NCBI GenBank assembly: GCA_035705495.1
Contig: DASSWB010000124.1
Location: forward strand, 1 to 9,122
Length of the DNA: 9,122 nt
Origin: DASSWB01 sp035705495
Lineage (GTDB): Bacteria; Bacteroidota; Bacteroidia; Flavobacteriales; Flavobacteriaceae
Direction of reading: 5' to 3'
Part shown: positions 1-6,465 of the stretch, piece after piece
Numbering within the stretch: the first letter of the stretch is position 1
Layout of the letters: each line of letters begins with the position of its first letter
Notes under the pieces: model-generated
The model's input: the letters and a program-made list of their open reading frames with translations, nothing else
The model's database searches: none
Told to the model about the DNA's origin: nothing
Translations under genes and position numbers: made by a program

Positions 1-1
1 G

Positions 2-460
2 CAGTGGCATTTGCTGGAAGATGTGCTTGGTTGGGTAGCGGTCTTGGTTGTTAGCATTGTCTTGATGTTTAAAGACATTCATATACTCGACCCACTTCTT
101 TCTCTAGGAATTACCGCTTATATCCTTTGGAACGTGATTAAAAGGTTGATTGAGACGATGAAGATTTTTCTGCAAGGTGCCCCTGATAAAATCAATATTG
201 ACGAAATCGAACAAAAGTTCAAGACCTTGCCGAATGTGTCTTCAATACATCATACCCACATCTGGTCTTTGGACGGGGAACACCACGTATTGACCTCGCA
301 TATCAAGCTCAACCAAGTAAATTCCATAGAAGAAGTATTGAAAATAAAAAACAAGATAAAAGAAATAGTGAAAGCTTATGATTTGGAACACGTAACTATT
401 GAAACCGAGTTTGACACCGAAGAATGCGGGAATTTGATTTCCGAAAAAACCAAGGGTTGA
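2..460 (+). CDS. Cation diffusion facilitator (CzcD-like), 3' part only
   Basis: This is the C-terminal part of a CDF family metal/proton antiporter, which exports Zn2+, Co2+, Cd2+ or similar ions across the inner membrane. The open frame runs in from the window edge, so the N-terminal helices are outside the window. The first visible residues read H-L-L-E-D (bases 8-22), matching the HxxxD half of the family's transport metal site in TM5. Two hydrophobic segments follow (about bases 29-82 and 90-135), then a soluble domain with the His-rich HHTHIWSLDGEHH stretch typical of the CDF cytoplasmic dimerisation and metal-sensing domain. The C-terminus (HVTIETEFDTEECG) is family-like and apparently complete. 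The TTG at base 11 is not the real start, because it lies inside TM5. The 3' end overlaps rteC by 37 bases. The metal cannot be decided from this fragment. Confidence 0.9.
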   Translation, partial: QWHLLEDVLGWVAVLVVSIVLMFKDIHILDPLLSLGITAYILWNVIKRLIETMKIFLQGAPDKINIDEIEQKFKTLPNVSSIHHTHIWSLDGEHHVLTSHIKLNQVNSIEEVLKIKNKIKEIVKAYDLEHVTIETEFDTEECGNLISEKTKG

Positions 461-1401
461 AAAAATCATCTGTGGTATTTAATATCATCCATTCTTTTGA
501 TTGGTTTTTAGAATGTATATTAAACCCATATTTCAACTTAAAAAGCAGTGAAGTGATTGATAGAATACTAAACCAATTTCGTGAAGAAATCAAACCCATA
601 GAAAGTTCGAACCTAAACGATTCTTCAAACATCGAATCCGGGATAAAAATTTCCCGAAAATACCTTCAACAATTAAGGGTGCTCATCAGGGAAAATGACT
701 TTCAAAACCCTGAGGAAGAAATAAGGTTCTTTAAAGAGCAAAAACCCTTTGTTTACAGCAGGTTGAAATTCTATGCCCGATTGTATAATTTTCTTGTGGA
801 ACGCCCGGCGGGAAGCATAAAATCCCAACGGAATTTCATCGACTCACAAATCAAAAAATTGCAAAACTACCACAAGCGCAACATCGATTTTGTGAAATAT
901 TACTATGAAAAGGAAACCGTCCTTGATGAATTCTATTTTGTGCGCGGTAATGATAATTTAAATTTGGTCACCAGGGCTTCCCATTTTTATACCGATGCCG
1001 AATTTGCAACAAGCCACGATAATGCAGTTGCGCAAATAATGGCCTATGACCTGCTAATTAACCATTATAACCAAGAATTGGTTTCTTTGGGGATGGCGAA
1101 AGCTTTAAGCAAAAACCCCAGTGACCTCTGCAACCAACTCAATTTGGAATGGACGGCATCCAAAACCGACCTTGTAGAACTCATTTATGCATTGCAAGCT
1201 TCTGGCGCCATCAAAGATGGCGCTGCAGGCATTAAAGAAATGGCCACGGCGTGCGAGCAAATATTTGGATTGGATTTGGGCAATTACTACAAAACCTATA
1301 TTGAAATAAGGACGCGAAAATTCGACCGTACAAATTTCATATCCAAGCTCAAAACCCATTTGGAAACCAAAATGCAAAAAGACGATATGAAACCTTCCTG
1401 A
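424..1401 (+). CDS. rteC: RteC family conjugative-element regulator
   Basis: RteC proteins are transcription regulators of Bacteroidota conjugative transposons; in CTnDOT, RteC switches on the excision operon. I recognise the family from blocks in order: EEEIRFFKEQKP and the following LKFYARLYNF...RPAGS (mid-protein), DEFYFVRG, a TSHD motif, and a C-terminal helix-turn-helix-like block starting at about residue 243 (WTASKTDLVELIYALQASG), ending with DLGNYYKTYIEIRTRK. The ATG at 424 gives 325 residues and overlaps the CDF gene. The first 40 or so residues do not look like the family, and a GTG at 553 would give 282 residues, nearer the usual length, so the start is uncertain. No rteA/rteB two-component genes or tetQ are visible beside it. 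The family call is strong; the regulatory target here is inferred only. Confidence 0.88.
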   Translation: MREFDFRKNQGLKKSSVVFNIIHSFDWFLECILNPYFNLKSSEVIDRILNQFREEIKPIESSNLNDSSNIESGIKISRKYLQQLRVLIRENDFQNPEEEIRFFKEQKPFVYSRLKFYARLYNFLVERPAGSIKSQRNFIDSQIKKLQNYHKRNIDFVKYYYEKETVLDEFYFVRGNDNLNLVTRASHFYTDAEFATSHDNAVAQIMAYDLLINHYNQELVSLGMAKALSKNPSDLCNQLNLEWTASKTDLVELIYALQASGAIKDGAAGIKEMATACEQIFGLDLGNYYKTYIEIRTRKFDRTNFISKLKTHLETKMQKDDMKPS

Positions 1402-1430
1402 TGATTAAAAAACAACCCGAAATCAAAACA

Positions 1431-1446
1431 TATTTTTGTAGATTTG
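1431..1446 (+). promoter_or_regulatory. Bacteroidota-type -7 elements for the lipoprotein operon
   Basis: TATTTTTG at 1431-1438 matches the Bacteroidota -7 consensus TAnnTTTG. A second match, TAGATTTG, follows directly at 1439-1446. No TTTG is present at the expected -33 distance, so the promoter is supported by the -7 element and its position, 30 bases before the lipoprotein ATG. Confidence 0.55.
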
Positions 1447-1468
1447 AACAAACTAAAAATTTAAAAAA

Positions 1469-1792
1469 ATGAACAAGTTAATTTTAGGATTATTAGTAGG
1501 ATGCGTATTTTTCCTTAGCTCTTGCGGTGGCGAAAACAAAAACACAACTGTTGTAGATTCAGGAACTTACACAGGTATCTTACAAGAAGTAGATGCCGCA
1601 GAACAAGAAATCTATGTAAAAACAGCTAATGACAAATTAGTAGAGTTGTATTTTACAGAGCAAACAAAAGTTTTGACAAACAACGGAGAAACTTCAGCTT
1701 TCAATGAATTAAAAGAAAATGGAAAAGTTGAAATAACCGTTGAAAAGAAAGGAAATAAAAACGTACCTATATCAGTAAAAATATTGAACTGA
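1469..1792 (+). CDS. Small predicted lipoprotein, function unknown
   Basis: This 107-residue protein starts with a short basic N-terminus, a hydrophobic core and the lipobox L16-S-S-C19, followed by G-G. It should therefore be cleaved and lipidated at Cys19 and anchored in the cell envelope. The mature part alternates short beta-like stretches (YTGILQEVD, EIYVKTAND, LVELYFTEQTKVL, KVEITVEKK, VPISVKILN), which suggests a small OB-fold-like beta-barrel. The lack of the Met/Trp/His ligands of CusF argues against a copper chaperone of that type. It is followed after three bases by a DUF2231-type membrane protein and then a CDF exporter, so it is probably the outer component of a metal-stress unit. 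I do not recognise a named family, and the function is not assigned. Confidence 0.8.
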   Translation: MNKLILGLLVGCVFFLSSCGGENKNTTVVDSGTYTGILQEVDAAEQEIYVKTANDKLVELYFTEQTKVLTNNGETSAFNELKENGKVEITVEKKGNKNVPISVKILN

Positions 1793-1795
1793 TTT

Positions 1796-2299
1796 ATGGT
1801 TGCTGAAATTCCTTCAATTTGGAGAGAAGAATTATGGCATCCTCTTTCAGTACACTTACCAATAGCCACTTTATTTTTATCATCTTTGGCGGCTATCATT
1901 GCAATAGTTGTCAAAAATAAGGTTTACAAACTTTTCGTTCAACAGACGATTTTGGCAATGTTGGCTATTGGAGTTATAAGTGGGTGGATTGCTATATATA
2001 CAGGGGAGTTAGCTTATACAATTGAAGTAAGAAAAATCTGCGACCCAGAAGTTCTTCAAGAACATCAATGGTGGGCCTACACTACATTGATTGTTTATTC
2101 TGTCGCCTTGGGTTTAAAAATTTCAACCAAATTCATAGCTGTAAAATTCTCAAATATTATCAAACATCTTTCCTTATTTTTATTATTTGTAGCGCTATTG
2201 GGTTTGAGCTACACAGGACATTTAGGCGCTTCTTTGGTATATCAACAAGGAGCGGGAACTTATCAACCATCGGCAAATTGTTCTGAGTTTGCGAAGTAA
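1796..2299 (+). CDS. DUF2231-like four-helix membrane protein
   Basis: This 167-residue integral membrane protein resembles the DUF2231 (COG4244-like) family of unknown function. The hallmarks are the N-terminal HPLSVHLPIA motif (H15, H20) leading into TM1, a second helix ending in the G-x-x-A-Y type turn, H90 before TM3, and the C-terminal GHLGASLVYQQGAG motif (H142). Four hydrophobic segments lie at about residues 20-40, 50-70, 93-112 and 124-140. Four conserved-looking histidines near membrane boundaries could bind a cofactor or metal, but that is speculation. Translation is probably coupled to its neighbours, with a 3-base gap to the lipoprotein gene and 9 bases to the CDF gene, which points to a role in metal homeostasis or envelope redox. 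The family call is by motif memory. Confidence 0.78.
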   Translation: MVAEIPSIWREELWHPLSVHLPIATLFLSSLAAIIAIVVKNKVYKLFVQQTILAMLAIGVISGWIAIYTGELAYTIEVRKICDPEVLQEHQWWAYTTLIVYSVALGLKISTKFIAVKFSNIIKHLSLFLLFVALLGLSYTGHLGASLVYQQGAGTYQPSANCSEFAK

Positions 2300-2308
2300 A
2301 GATGTTTA

Positions 2309-3187
2309 ATGACAGAAACCCAAGGAAAATCGGCAATCAAAACAATTTACTTTAGCATCCTTGGCAATTTTCTGTTAGCAGCGATAAAGTTAATTTCAGG
2401 GATTTTAGGCAATTCTTATGCCTTGATAGCGGATGGCATTGAATCTACTGCCGATGTCTTTTCTTCGTTTTTTGTTTTATTGGGTTTAAAATATGCTCAA
2501 AAACCGCCCGACAAAAAACATCCTTATGGTCATACAATGATAGAACCATTGATTACTTTTTTGGTAGTTGCTTTCCTCGTGTCTTCTGCCACAATAATTG
2601 CTTACGAAAGTATAATCAACATACAAACCCCTCACAAAGTCCCAGAAGCTTGGACACTTATCGTACTTGCGGTAATCATCATTTGGAAAGAAGGTTCTTA
2701 CCGATACGTTTCCCATAAAAGCAAACAAACCAATAGTTCTTCCCTAAAAGCAGATGCCTGGCATCATAGAAGTGATGCGATAACTTCGGTAACTGCTTTC
2801 ATAGGAATATCTATCGCTTTAGTTTTTGGAGAAGGTTATGAAACAGCCGATGATTGGGCCGCACTCTTTGCTTCAGGATTCATTTTATACAATTCCTATC
2901 TTATTTTTAGACCAGCTCTTGGCGAAATAATGAATGAAAATGTTTATGACGACTTGGTCGAAGAAATCAGAAAAATTGCTGTGACGGTTAAAGGGATATC
3001 AGGAACAGAAAAATGCTTCATCAGAAAAGCAGGAATGAATTATCTTGTGGAACTTCACGCTATTGTAAATGGAAAAATATCAGTAGAAGAAGGTCACTAT
3101 TTGGCTCATAAATTACAAGACGATATACAAAAAAACCTTCCTGAAATATCCCATATTACAATTCATATTGAACCCGAAACCCAATAA
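2309..3187 (+). CDS. Cation diffusion facilitator transporter, complete
   Basis: This is a full-length (292 residues) CDF metal/proton antiporter of the inner membrane. TM2 carries ADGIESTAD, giving E45 and D49 at the positions of the first half of the transport metal site. TM5 carries DAWHHRSDA, the HxxxD second half. The stretch KKHPYGH after TM2 is the usual inter-helix motif. The C-terminal domain contains CFIRKAGMNYLVELHAIV, VEEGHYLAHKL and a closing HITIHIEP, all typical of the dimeric cytoplasmic domain. It differs clearly from the truncated CDF at the left edge, both in the TM5 motif and in the C-terminal domain, so the two belong to different CDF subgroups. It lies last in the lipoprotein/DUF2231/CDF unit. 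Glu instead of Asp or His at the first site residue makes the substrate (Zn, Fe, Mn, Co) uncertain. Confidence 0.92.
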   Translation: MTETQGKSAIKTIYFSILGNFLLAAIKLISGILGNSYALIADGIESTADVFSSFFVLLGLKYAQKPPDKKHPYGHTMIEPLITFLVVAFLVSSATIIAYESIINIQTPHKVPEAWTLIVLAVIIIWKEGSYRYVSHKSKQTNSSSLKADAWHHRSDAITSVTAFIGISIALVFGEGYETADDWAALFASGFILYNSYLIFRPALGEIMNENVYDDLVEEIRKIAVTVKGISGTEKCFIRKAGMNYLVELHAIVNGKISVEEGHYLAHKLQDDIQKNLPEISHITIHIEPETQ

Positions 3188-3197
3188 AAACAAAATA

Positions 3198-3234
3198 GCA
3201 TACTTGTCTGTCCGGTTATGCGGGTTTATTTTTT
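3198..3234 (+). terminator. Weak candidate terminator after the CDF gene
   Basis: GCATA (3198-3202) and TATGC (3217-3221) can pair as a 5-bp stem with a 14-base loop, followed by GGGTTTATTTTTT. The U-rich tail is convincing but the stem is short, so this is only a possible end for the metal-efflux transcript before the arsenic operon. Confidence 0.3.
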
Positions 3235-3249
3235 CCCCACGCACGAAAA

Positions 3250-3257
3250 TAATTTTG
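3250..3257 (+). promoter_or_regulatory. Bacteroidota-type -7 element of the arsenic operon
   Basis: TAATTTTG matches TAnnTTTG, 48 bases before the arsR ATG and just upstream of the palindromic operator. No TTTG is found at the ideal -33 position; a T-rich stretch lies there instead. Transcription would begin near 3264. Confidence 0.55.
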
Positions 3258-3272
3258 CAGATTGAAATATCT

Positions 3273-3288
3273 ATCGTAATATTGCAAT
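3273..3288. promoter_or_regulatory. Putative ArsR operator
   Basis: ATCGTAATATTGCAAT is an imperfect palindrome centred on AATATT, with 12 of 16 positions symmetric. It lies immediately downstream of the candidate -7 element and 17 bases before the arsR start, where ArsR family repressors usually bind. A related half-site run (ATCGTGTAATCGCAAT) occurs at about 3653-3668, before the second gene. Operator function is inferred from position and symmetry. Confidence 0.5.
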
Positions 3289-3305
3289 TAAATAATATAT
3301 CAAAA

Positions 3306-3635
3306 ATGGGATTAGCTAAATCAGAAATATTCACGGACAGACAAAATAAAATTTCAACATTTGCAAAAGCATTTGGACATCCTGCCCGTGTAGCCATTTT
3401 ACAACATTTGTTCAAAATAGAAGGATGTATTTGCGGAGACTTGGTAAATGAAATTGGCTTGGCACAACCCACTATTTCCCAACACCTGAAAGAACTCAAA
3501 AATTTGGGGTTGATTAAGGGAAACGTGGAAGGAACAAGCGTATGTTACTGCATTGAACCCGAAAATTGGTCGCAAATGAAGGAAATAATGTCCGAATTTT
3601 TAAACCAAGATATTCCAAAAGCAGATTGTTGCTAA
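3306..3635 (+). CDS. arsR: ArsR family As(III)-responsive repressor
   Basis: This 109-residue winged-helix repressor would bind its own operon promoter and release it on binding arsenite. HPARVAIL (from residue 25) is the usual ArsR helix. C41-I-C43 in EGCICGDL corresponds to the CxC arsenite-binding motif of classical ArsR (CVC in ELCVCDL). The recognition helix is QPTISQHLKELKNLGLI, residues 54-70, and the wing contains a second CxC, C80-Y-C82. The protein ends in D107-C108-C109, an extra vicinal cysteine pair. I chose the ATG at 3306, which follows the operator and gives the normal family length. An upstream in-frame extension to 3168 would run through the promoter and into the CDF gene. 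It is first gene of the arsenic operon, 46 bases before the DUF6428-like gene. Confidence 0.93.
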   Translation: MGLAKSEIFTDRQNKISTFAKAFGHPARVAILQHLFKIEGCICGDLVNEIGLAQPTISQHLKELKNLGLIKGNVEGTSVCYCIEPENWSQMKEIMSEFLNQDIPKADCC

Positions 3636-3681
3636 AAAAATTTTAACCAAATAATCGTGTAATCGCAATAAATAAATAGAT

Positions 3682-4149
3682 ATGAAACTATCAGAAGTAA
3701 AATCAGCATTAAACCAATTGGAAACCATCGCGTTTCAATTGCCAAACGGAGAATTGGTCCCAAATCACTTTCACATTACAGAAGTTGGGGAAATCAACAA
3801 AAACTTTATCGATTGTGGTGGAACTGTAAGAAACGAAAAGGTCGTGAATTTTCAACTTTGGAACGCCGATGACTACGACCACAGGCTTCACCCCGAAAAA
3901 TTAACGCACATCATCGAACTTTCAGAGAAAACCCTGAACATTGGAGATTTTGAAGTGGAAGTGGAATATCAAGGGCAAACCATTGAAAAATTCAATTTGG
4001 ACTTTGACGGGAAAAACTTTCTACTGACCTCAAAACAAACCGATTGCTTGGCAAAAGAAAAATGTGGAATTTCTGAGGAAAAACCGAAAGCGAAATTATC
4101 TGAATTACAAGCGACGACAACCTGCGCACCAAATAGTGGCTGCTGCTAA
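3682..4149 (+). CDS. DUF6428-like cysteine-rich protein of the ars operon
   Basis: This 155-residue soluble protein has no signal peptide. I recognise it as similar to a Bacteroidota family (DUF6428) that accompanies arsR genes, from memory of conserved stretches such as PNGELVPNHFHITEVG, FIDCGGTVRNEKVVNFQLW, DYDHRLHPEKL and the FLLTSKQTDCLAKEKCGI block. Many His and Cys residues could bind metal or metalloid. C45 sits in a D-C-G-G turn, two cysteines lie in the TDCLAKEKCG block, and the tail has three more (TCAPNSGCC). Like the preceding ArsR, it ends in Cys-Cys. The biochemical function is unknown; an arsenic-binding or transfer role is inferred from the cysteines and operon position only. 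Confidence 0.82.
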   Translation: MKLSEVKSALNQLETIAFQLPNGELVPNHFHITEVGEINKNFIDCGGTVRNEKVVNFQLWNADDYDHRLHPEKLTHIIELSEKTLNIGDFEVEVEYQGQTIEKFNLDFDGKNFLLTSKQTDCLAKEKCGISEEKPKAKLSELQATTTCAPNSGCC

Positions 4150-4163
4150 TAAATTTTTGAGAT

Positions 4164-4934
4164 ATGAAAATTGCACTATTTAGCGACATTCACGCAAATT
4201 TACCGGCATTGGAAGCCTTCTTTTCCGATGTTGAAAAAAGGGAAATTGATTCCATCTATTGCCTTGGCGATTTGGTGGGATACAACATTTGGCCAAATGA
4301 AGTTATTGAGGAAATAAAGAAAAGGAATATTCCAACAATAGCGGGAAATTATGATTTTGGCATTGGAAGGAAAAGCAATGATTGTGGTTGCGCCTACAAA
4401 ACCGATGAAGAAAAAGCAAACGGAGCAGTTTCTATTTCGTTCACCAACGAAACAATCAATGAGAAAAACAGGCAGTATTTACGCACGCTTCCAGCCCATA
4501 TAAAAATTGAATTTCAGCTTAATGACGACCAATTTAATTTATTGTTGGTACACGGAAGCCCACGCAAAATCAACGAGTACCTTTTCGAAGACCGGCCGGA
4601 AAAAAGCTTGCTAAGAATAATGGAACAGGCAGGTGCAGACATCTTATGCTTTGGACATACCCATAAACCTTATCACAGAATTTTAAATTCCGGGAATGAT
4701 ACTTCACATTACAGGCACGCAATCAATTTAGGTTCCGTCGGCAAACCAAAAGACAAAGACACAAGAGGTTGTTATGTTCTTTTGGAAATCAACGAGAATT
4801 CCACAGTTCTCGATGAAAACAGTATAAAAGTGGAATTTGTCAGATTCGATTATGATATCGAAAAAGCTGCAAAAGCTGTAGAGGAAAGTATTTTGCCGAA
4901 TGTGTATGCGGAGAATCTAAGAAATGGCTTTTAA
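4164..4934 (+). CDS. Calcineurin-like metallophosphoesterase in the ars operon
   Basis: This 256-residue cytoplasmic metallophosphoesterase has a full set of binuclear-site motifs: D8-I-H10 (DxH), G35-D36 in GDLVGY, G-N62-Y-D (the GNH[DE] block with Tyr for His), H130 in VHGSPR and G-H165-T-H167. It should hydrolyse a phosphoester using two divalent metals. DCGCAYK at residues 73-79 adds a CxC that, from memory, recurs in this YfcE/phosphodiesterase-like subgroup, so it need not be an arsenic adaptation. The substrate is not readable from the sequence. It lies 14 bases after the DUF6428-like gene and 17 bases before the gcvH-like gene, so it is almost certainly co-transcribed with the arsenite permease. 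A role against arsenate- or arsenite-derived damage is possible but unproven. Confidence 0.9.
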   Translation: MKIALFSDIHANLPALEAFFSDVEKREIDSIYCLGDLVGYNIWPNEVIEEIKKRNIPTIAGNYDFGIGRKSNDCGCAYKTDEEKANGAVSISFTNETINEKNRQYLRTLPAHIKIEFQLNDDQFNLLLVHGSPRKINEYLFEDRPEKSLLRIMEQAGADILCFGHTHKPYHRILNSGNDTSHYRHAINLGSVGKPKDKDTRGCYVLLEINENSTVLDENSIKVEFVRFDYDIEKAAKAVEESILPNVYAENLRNGF

Positions 4935-4951
4935 ATTTAAAACCTAAAAAT

Positions 4952-5311
4952 ATGTATTATTCTAAGGAACACACTTGGCTAAAAATAACCGATGGAATTG
5001 GCATAGTTGGCATCACCGATTTTGCCCAAAAGGAATTGGGGGAAATTGTTTATGTAGAGTTCCCGAACATAAGAGATGAATACGAACAAGACGAGGTTTT
5101 TGGTTCTGTTGAAGCGGTAAAAACCGTAAGTGATTTATTTATGCCCGTTTCGGGAAAAATTATTGAAACCAATGAAAGTTTGAACAACAACCCCACTTTG
5201 ATAAATGAAAAACCTCTTGACGATGCTTGGTTAATCAAAATTGAAATTAAAGACAATCAAGAAGTAGAGAATTTGCTTAATGAGAATGATTACCAAGAAA
5301 TTACACAATAA
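4952..5311 (+). CDS. GcvH-like lipoyl-carrier protein in the ars operon
   Basis: This 119-residue protein has the H-protein fold of the glycine cleavage system. The start YYSKEHTWLK and the block GIVGITDFAQKELGEIVYVEFP are typical. The lipoylation loop GSVEAVKTVSD (residues 51-61) puts the acceptor lysine at K57, followed by MPVSGKIIETN. Canonical H-proteins run near 125-130 residues with a PYGxGW segment; here the stretch is EKPLDDAWLIKIEI and the protein is shorter. No gcvT, gcvP, lplA or sirtuin/macrodomain partners are nearby. Instead, it lies 8 bases before the ACR3 permease gene. Reduced lipoyl is a vicinal dithiol that chelates As(III), so a carrier or decoy for arsenite is a plausible inferred role. 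The alternative is a spare H-protein that replaces one poisoned by arsenic. Confidence 0.9.
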   Translation: MYYSKEHTWLKITDGIGIVGITDFAQKELGEIVYVEFPNIRDEYEQDEVFGSVEAVKTVSDLFMPVSGKIIETNESLNNNPTLINEKPLDDAWLIKIEIKDNQEVENLLNENDYQEITQ

Positions 5312-5319
5312 TTTAAAAT

Positions 5320-6375
5320 ATGAAAAATACTAATAGACCAAAACTCAGTTTCCTCGACCGTAACCTAACCTTATGGATATTTGTAGCGATGGCAATTGGC
5401 GTTGGCATCGGATATTTTTTTCCAACCTTTCCAAATATCGTCAATTCATTTAGTAGCGGAACAACCAATATTCCCATTGCCATTGGATTGATTTTAATGA
5501 TGTACCCACCGTTGGCAAAAGCCAATTATGCCTTATTGCCAAAAGTTTTTCGGAACACAAAAATATTGTCCATTTCATTGATATTGAATTGGATAATAGG
5601 CCCCGTATTGATGTTTTTTTTGGCCATTACTTTTTTGAGGAATTATCCCGAATATATGGTCGGTGTGATTTTGATAGGTTTGGCACGTTGCATTGCAATG
5701 GTTTTGGTTTGGAACGACCTTGCCGAGGGCAATAGCGAATATGGAGCGGGATTGGTTGCCTTGAACAGTATTTTTCAGGTTTTTGCCTACAGTTTTTATG
5801 CTTGGATTTTCATCACGGTTCTTCCGCCCTATTTCGGATTTGAAGGAGCTTTGGTGGATATTTCCATTTGGACAATCGCAGAAAGCGTTGCCATTTATCT
5901 CGGCATTCCATTTCTGTTGGGCTTTTTAAGCCGATTTTTTTTGGTAAAACGCAAAGGAGAAGAATGGTACAACCAAAAGTTTATACCGGCCATTTCGCCT
6001 TTAACTTTGATTGCGTTGCTGTTCACGATTATTATAATGTTCTCCTTGAAAGGCGAATTAATCGTTGAAATACCATTGGATGTGTTGATTATTGCAGTTC
6101 CATTGCTCATTTATTTTGCTATAATGTTCCTCATTGGATTTTTTACGACCAAAGCAATGGGCACGGAATACGACAAAACCACTGCGGTGGCATTTACAGC
6201 AGCAGGAAATAATTTTGAATTGGCAATTGCGGTTGCCATTGCGGTTTTCGGACTGAATTCGGGTCAAGCATTTGCCGGGGTAATCGGACCATTGGTAGAA
6301 GTTCCCGCATTAATATTATTGGTTCGGGTATCATTTTGGTTGCGAAAAAAATATTACAGAAAAGCCATCGCATAA
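5320..6375 (+). CDS. acr3: ACR3 family arsenite efflux permease
   Basis: This 351-residue inner-membrane permease with about ten hydrophobic helices exports arsenite. The family signatures are the conserved TM4 cysteine, C124 in GLARCIAMVLVWNDLA, and the TM9 glutamate, E300 in AAGNNFELAIAVA, both required for transport in characterised ACR3 proteins. PLVEVPALILL near the end is also typical. The length is normal and the frame intact. No arsA ATPase or arsD chaperone is seen, so it probably acts as a secondary carrier. It is the last complete gene of the arsenic operon and follows the gcvH-like gene by 8 bases. In databases it may be labelled arsB, but it belongs to the ACR3 rather than the E. 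coli ArsB family. Confidence 0.95.
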   Translation: MKNTNRPKLSFLDRNLTLWIFVAMAIGVGIGYFFPTFPNIVNSFSSGTTNIPIAIGLILMMYPPLAKANYALLPKVFRNTKILSISLILNWIIGPVLMFFLAITFLRNYPEYMVGVILIGLARCIAMVLVWNDLAEGNSEYGAGLVALNSIFQVFAYSFYAWIFITVLPPYFGFEGALVDISIWTIAESVAIYLGIPFLLGFLSRFFLVKRKGEEWYNQKFIPAISPLTLIALLFTIIIMFSLKGELIVEIPLDVLIIAVPLLIYFAIMFLIGFFTTKAMGTEYDKTTAVAFTAAGNNFELAIAVAIAVFGLNSGQAFAGVIGPLVEVPALILLVRVSFWLRKKYYRKAIA

Positions 6376-6380
6376 AACCA

Positions 6381-6411
6381 TTTGCAAATACTCACGAATT
6401 ATTTATTTTTG
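6381..6411 (+). promoter_or_regulatory. Complete Bacteroidota promoter before crcB
   Basis: TTTG at 6381-6384 and TATTTTTG at 6404-6411 are separated by 19 bases, fitting the Bacteroidota -33/-7 consensus (TTTG, 19-21 bases, TAnnTTTG). The expected start near 6418 leaves an A-rich leader of about 48 bases before the crcB ATG. This is the best promoter in the window, and it now drives only a truncated gene. Confidence 0.65.
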
Positions 6412-6465
6412 GTTCAGTTCCAAGGCACTAAAAATAAAAACCAAAGAAATAAACAAACCCAAAAT

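Noticed and set aside
2..3187. The two CDF genes as a recent duplication
   Set aside because: Their TM5 motifs and C-terminal domains differ too much; they look like separate CDF subgroups.
3168..3305. Longer N-terminus for ArsR in the same frame
   Set aside because: It would overlap the end of the CDF gene and run through the promoter and operator; the ATG at 3306 gives the usual ArsR length.
4952..5311. Housekeeping glycine cleavage system locus
   Set aside because: Neither gcvT nor gcvP is present, and the gene is enclosed by arsenic genes on both sides.
6412..6465. Possible fluoride riboswitch before crcB
   Set aside because: The leader is only about 50 bases, A-rich, and lacks the conserved stem and CUGAUG-like parts of the fluoride motif.
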